From: Davidsoniella eucalypti
Taxonomy: Eukaryota; Ascomycota; Sordariomycetes; Microascales; Ceratocystidaceae
Direction of reading: 5' to 3'
Assembly: GCA_004009845.1 (NCBI GenBank)
Contig: RMBW01000011.1
Coordinates: 372,001-436,000, forward strand
Length of the DNA: 64,000 nucleotides
The notes beneath the pieces were generated by a model. That model made no database searches. It was not told the DNA's origin and worked only from the letters and a program-made list of their open reading frames with translations. Made by a program: the position numbers and the translations under genes. This document shows, one piece after another, positions 59,201-64,000 of this stretch. Each line of letters starts with the position of its first letter. The first letter of the stretch is position 1.

Positions 59201-59749
59201 ACATGCAAGTAGAAGCAGTAATCTACATACATATGTTCATGGGTATCGCTAGCCTAGGCAAGAAAAAGAAAAAAGTCTGGTTCCAGCTCACTTTTGTGCA
59301 CCATCTTCGCCAACCCAGTCGTGGTTACGTCACAGCAGAATAATTATCTTCCTTGCTTCTTCTTTTTATCCACCTCGCTTGGAAAGTAAGCAAAGATGCA
59401 CACTGAAGGGAACAAAAACAAAAAGAGAGAAGCAAACTTGGACTACTTTGTCCGCCAAAGCTGGGCTAACCGTGGAACCAGGGCAGGTTAAGAGGGAGAG
59501 TCAGGCAATGGCAATCACTACTGATAATGGTAAGTTTACCGTTTTACTTTTCTTGTCTTTTTTTTTTCAGTTCTCTTTCTCTCCCTTGGACGATCTTGGA
59601 TAGCTGGCTAACAAAAAAATAAAAGCCAGAAAACAAGAGGAAAACAGAATAGAAAAACCAATACACCACTTGTTGGGCCACATGCTACCGTCATTGCGCA
59701 CGGGATCATCATCGTGACTAGCTTGATCATCAGCCAAACACAATAATCG

Positions 59750-59812
59750 TAAAAAAAAAATTTAAAAAAAATTTAAAAAATTTAAAAAATTGAAAAAAAT
59801 TGAAAATTCCGC
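59750..59812. repeat. A/T block of alternating A-tracts and TTT
   Basis: Repeated AAAAAATTTAAAAAA units then AAAAAATTGAAAA, about 60 bp with almost no G or C. It could be bendable DNA or an eroded retroposon tail. Confidence 0.7.
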
Positions 59813-62800
59813 AGCACTCGATAAATTCGATATATTGCGTTTTAGCTCCTGTCGGTTGCTTGTTCTACTTTACGCCACTAGATAACTGTCACTTTTAATA
59901 CTATTCACCCATTTCTAAGGGAAGAGTTCTTCTTGACTTCAAGACTCCAAGTTAAAGGTCTTGTATATCACTTGAGACATTTGTTTGGTTTCTGTCGACG
60001 TCCGATTCAAGTCAAACTAATTGCATGGAGGTTAATCAAGAATAGTAAAGAAGGTAACGTTATATTTGATAAAATAATGTATAGTGTGTAGTCATTACTT
60101 GTACTATAGCTTGAAAGGAACAATACAAACGAGTCAGGGCTTTGATTTGCTGCTTTGAGTGTTTGTTTCGTTCTGTCGAGGAGACAGTTATATGAATTTG
60201 TTTTGCCATGCTGTATCCGGAATTATAGACAGCTTCAGAAGCTTCAGGAGGAGCTATCTGGAAGGAAGCACAGTCTAAATCACGGGATTAGTTACATATA
60301 TCTCATATCACTACTACTACTACATATATCACAGAAAAGAGTATAACCGCCTAGATGAACCTGACCTCCTCGTAGTCCAACTTGCTAATACTAATACTTG
60401 GTTCCTCAGCTGAAGGTGGCACATGGCTATATACAATGTAGTAATATTGATGGCATTAGTTTAATTCTTTTTCTTTTTCTTTCTAACTCCCCCCCTCCAC
60501 TTCTTTTCTCTCAACTTTATATGTACATTGTAAATATTTTGCGCAGTTAGCAAACTTTCCGCTTCGTGCGGCTGCACGGACTTTTTGTCAAAATAGCCGT
60601 CCAGTTCTTAAGATACGATGAATTGAAAAAAAAAGGTATTTAAAAAATCAGGTTGATGGGCAGCAGAATAAAAGACGAACAGCTTAATTACAGAAATTCA
60701 TTTTATTCATCAAGTTTAAATCCGCCTGAAAAGAAAAAAAAAAGAATTACAAAGGCATCTCTCTTGCCTTGCTACATTATCAGTAGTTATATACAAAATA
60801 TATTAGTACTAAAGTATTAAACCAACTCATTTCTGATTCGTGGTATTACGAGACTGATATTGTTAAATGTATCGGCCGAGCTTATTGTTTTTTTTTTTGT
60901 TTTTTTTTCATGCATGTGTCTATATGCTATGTTCATTACTAAACTAAACTAGTACGACACCAAATCCCTGAAACCCCTCTGTCTTCCAATCGATTCATCG
61001 GCTTTGCCTAATGACAGATAGTATCAGAGATCTACATATCACGAAGTGCTTTCGATGTTCTTTAGGTGGACTTTCATCCTCTCCTCGTACTTTGCTCTAC
61101 CTATTGTGGTATATATAGGTATTTCTCCTCTTTCTATCCTTTCACAATTAGTTATATGTAGCCAACATGTGATCTGGTAGATAGTAAACTTTAGTCACGT
61201 CTAGACCGGGCCCTGCTAGGTTCCATCCATGGCCCCCCCCATCTTCCCCTCTCGAATATCTTGTATTTCCCCTCTCTGTTTCCTCTTCTGGCTTATTGCT
61301 ACGGCTACTACTACATAGTACAGCTAGTTGGATGTTCGTTGTCAGAAATCAAGCAGAGGCACTAGTCATTGGTACCGCTAGGCAATAGTAGGTTAGTACT
61401 AGTCTAAACGCCAGCAACAGTAGTAACCATGGTGGTTTTTTATTTTTTCCTAGCTAGTTACTGCTACTTCACCGCACATCCAGCGCCAGCCCAGTCAATT
61501 TCAAATAACCAGTATCCACCGACTTTCCTACCGTGCCTGTTGTTTCCATGCCTTTTGATGAGCTGTTTGGCCTGCTTGGGACGGCAGAGTTGCTTTACAA
61601 ATGCCAGGTGACCTGCTTGAAAACCTCCTCTTCCTCCTCCTCCTCCGCCGGCTCACCGACAACAGACACAGTGCGTGCCTGACCAGCACGCAAAAGAGGG
61701 GCAATCGCAACGATGTACCTGCAGAGTATCTCTTGTGCCTGGCATCAAAAACGGGGAAGTAAGAAAGGAAACAAAAAAAAAAGGGAGGGGTGGCACACAC
61801 ACAAAGTTCCCCTCACGATTATTGCTGTCCATGTATGTATTCTACGCTTTTTATTTTTAGCAAGGGCCTTCCTTTCTTCGCCGATTTGGCCACCTGTATA
61901 ACCCGAATTCATAAAGCGAAGAAAATAAAATAAAATAAAACAAAAAGGTCTCCACAAGGTAGTGCAGTTTTGCTATCAAAGTTCCCAAAGATTGTCGTGA
62001 AGATACGTGGCTGTGGGGAAAAGAAAAGGCAAAACGAAGTGATTGTATTTCTTCATAATTGTGCGGAACATTCGGGTTAAAGCCACTCAAAGCCGTAATG
62101 CGGCTCTTTTCTCCATTTTGTTTTTTCTCCGTCTTTTCTCATCGAACAAAGCCACTCCAAACTTACCCACTTAGTAAACTCACACAAACTTGAAATGCAA
62201 CGTATAAGATAGAAGAGAACCGCTAGGGTTGATGTAACCCTGGGCAATTTACTACTCGTGATAAAACGCCCCCCGTTGGACTTGACGAGGAATTCAGGCT
62301 AGGATCTGCCTGCCAACTAAGAACGGAAGGAACAATCGAAGGCGCGAGGGGCTGGGTTCGAAGTAGGGTCTGAAATCCACTGATGAATTGCTTTGTCATC
62401 TGTGTCTTTCGCGAGAGATATGAGGTCATGTAAGAGAAAGACACTGATATTCACTGACATTCACTGACGTATAGAAGATATAGACAAGACGTGCCCCCGT
62501 CATCGAGGACGAATAGGGACACCCTAAAATGAGATGTCGTTGATGCTGGCTCAACAGTATGAAGGAAGCGGAGAATGAAAGGGTCCTGTGCCTTCTGGCC
62601 GGCTTTCTTTTTGCCTGTGTCTTGTGTCGTTGTCTAGTTCTTGTTGCCATGGAAGTAGGTGGTCTGTAATCGAACATGATCCTTAAGCCGGGCTACTTGG
62701 GGCAATCCTCAGAATTTAGTTGCTGGTATCAGGTCTTCGACCCTTGTTGGGCATTCTCAAAGGAAGATGAAAGCAAGAAGGAAAAAACGGTAGGGGAACG

Positions 62801-62937
62801 TTCAAGATCCTAAGCTAGGCTTCGAAGCTTGGTTTTGTTTTTTTTCTTCTATTTTTTATTGGTTTACTTGTTCTTGTTGGTGATTTTTTTGATGACGACA
62901 TCGTTTAGTTTTGGTGCTACAACAGCGGTGTCGACTC

Positions 62938-62963
62938 TTTTTTTTTTTTTTTTTTTTTTTTTT
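62938..62963. repeat. Poly-T run (26 T)
   Basis: Uninterrupted T homopolymer after GACTC. Confidence 0.85.
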
Positions 62964-64000
62964 GCTTGACAGACAAGCCACAGTAATCAGAAAATTATAG
63001 TTAGTTACCTATAGTTCTTTTTTTCAACACTCAATATTTCGAAAGCTATCATATCAGCTTGCAAATCATTCTAAAATTAGACATTGGCCGTCATGTGATG
63101 ACACACCATCTTCTTTTTCTTTGGGATTCGCTGTCACTAAAGAATATCGATGGGCTATCGCTTGTTATCTTCATATCAACTAACTGTCTTGATATTTAGT
63201 GATGAAAATATGAGGGGAGTGGCGAAAAGGCACAAAAGAAAGCAGCCGTAGGGGCGGATTCTGGTTCTTAGACTAGCTGTATAGCTCTATTAAAATACAA
63301 TAAACATATATTCGTTGCCACACTCACGCCAGCTCAGTCAAATCAGCCCCCAACAAACCAATGTATCAATACAAGTAGTTGTCTCTTGAGACAGCGAGAA
63401 AAAGCACTGCTTGATCTGACTGTGAAAATCAGCCGCTTCTTGCCTTTGTTTACAACTTACATCCTCTGCCAGCAGATCATGGACATGTCACAAAAGTAAA
63501 AGAGCCAATTTGCAACAAGGGTTGCCAGCACACGAGTTTGTGATTCCGGAGCGGTCTGGAGATATTGTTGTCATGTTTTGGAGACATATATTTTATAGGC
63601 ATAACCAGTCAGCAATACAGGAAGACATTAAATCAGGACAACATGGAAAAAAAAAAGGCCACATCGGGGAAACCGCCGTGTTCTGTTTCTTCCTTTTCTT
63701 TTTCACGGGCTGGACATTGTCCTCTTGGCTCGTTGAATGCCGACTATAGGAGAACGTGCTGTCTGGCTCGCAATTGGTGCCTCTCTTTTTTTTTCGAATT
63801 CGTTTCGTGCCTAGACGAAAATGCACTTGAGAAACACGGGAAGAACTACTGGCTATTTCGTCTCCCCTTTGCAGCTTTTGCGAAGGGAGCAAGGCGCATC
63901 TTGCATTGACGAGGCCCGCCTATAACGATATTCCTGTCTTCTTTCTCCCAGTATTGCAGATACACTATGTGTCAGGGAAACCGATATAATATGTGCTATA

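Larger units (their letters stand above)
53502..64000. other. 10.5-kb gene-free region upstream of C2H2 gene
   Basis: I find no gene I can support on either strand. Open frames exist but begin at non-ATG codons or consist of low-complexity hydrophobic or basic sequence. The region has alternating purine and pyrimidine tracts (e.g. AGAGAGAAAAAAAAAAAAAG near 54885), a long T run (26 T at 62938-62963), tandem GCAGAT and AGAGC units near 56214-56262, an A/T block at 59750-59810 and one micro-retroposon (55208-55270). It probably contains the C2H2 promoter plus intergenic DNA. Confidence 0.45.

Noticed and set aside
62223..62677. Two overlapping minus-strand frames (e.g. MTSYLSRKTQMTKQFISG)
   Set aside because: Short, low similarity to anything known, not joined by good splice sites; insufficient for a gene call.
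1..64000. CRISPR array or bacterial operon structures
   Set aside because: No spaced direct repeats of CRISPR type were seen and the genes are clearly eukaryotic with introns.

Overview
This window is nuclear DNA from a filamentous ascomycete. The evidence is short phase-precise spliceosomal introns (about 50-170 nt, GT-AG, CTAAC-type branch points), Zn2Cys6 regulators, a fungal HAK potassium transporter and a GH30 endo-beta-1,6-galactanase. The protein styles suggest a Sordariomycete, possibly Hypocreales; that placement is an impression and no search was run. AT-rich gene-poor stretches, decayed transposons and a pseudogene with CpA-to-TpA-type damage would fit a genome that has experienced repeat-induced mutation.

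Layout. 1-7.7 kb: housekeeping secretory genes, the 3' end of UDP-glucose:glycoprotein glucosyltransferase (ends in KDEL) and the complete alpha-COP gene. 7.7-10.9 kb: a transposon graveyard (MULE transposase N-terminus, LINE reverse-transcriptase fragment, SINE-like copy). 10.9-16.7 kb, minus strand: a YtcJ-type amidohydrolase, proteasome subunit Rpn12, and a broken Zn2Cys6 regulator. 18.1-21.1 kb: an HRI1-family gene (+) and a secreted GH30 galactanase (-). 21.1-25.7 kb: gene-poor, with a perfect 83-bp inverted repeat. 25.7-28.3 kb: HAK potassium transporter, with a GC-AG intron. 31.4-36.8 kb: a small GPI-type Cys-rich secreted protein followed by four consecutive same-strand small genes that share an unusual zinc-finger module (C-x-C-G-x2-F, usually followed by x8-H). 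38.0-42.7 kb: an ABCC/MRP full transporter. 43.0-46.2 kb (-): a Zn2Cys6 regulator with a poly-Q region. 51.7-53.5 kb (-): a C2H2 regulator. 53.5-64 kb: more than 10 kb with no gene I can support.

Most interesting signals. First, the four-gene zinc-finger cluster at 32.6-36.8 kb looks like a local expansion built from one exon-sized module that is repeatedly preceded by a phase-1 intron. Second, a family of minute (about 40-70 bp) A-tailed insertions shares one 3' sequence; three of the five copies carry clear 11-bp target-site duplications. They resemble the tail of a SINE-like element that has a copy at 50.0-50.3 kb with a pol III B-box. Gene models below were built by hand from splice consensus and reading-frame continuity; expression data were not available.
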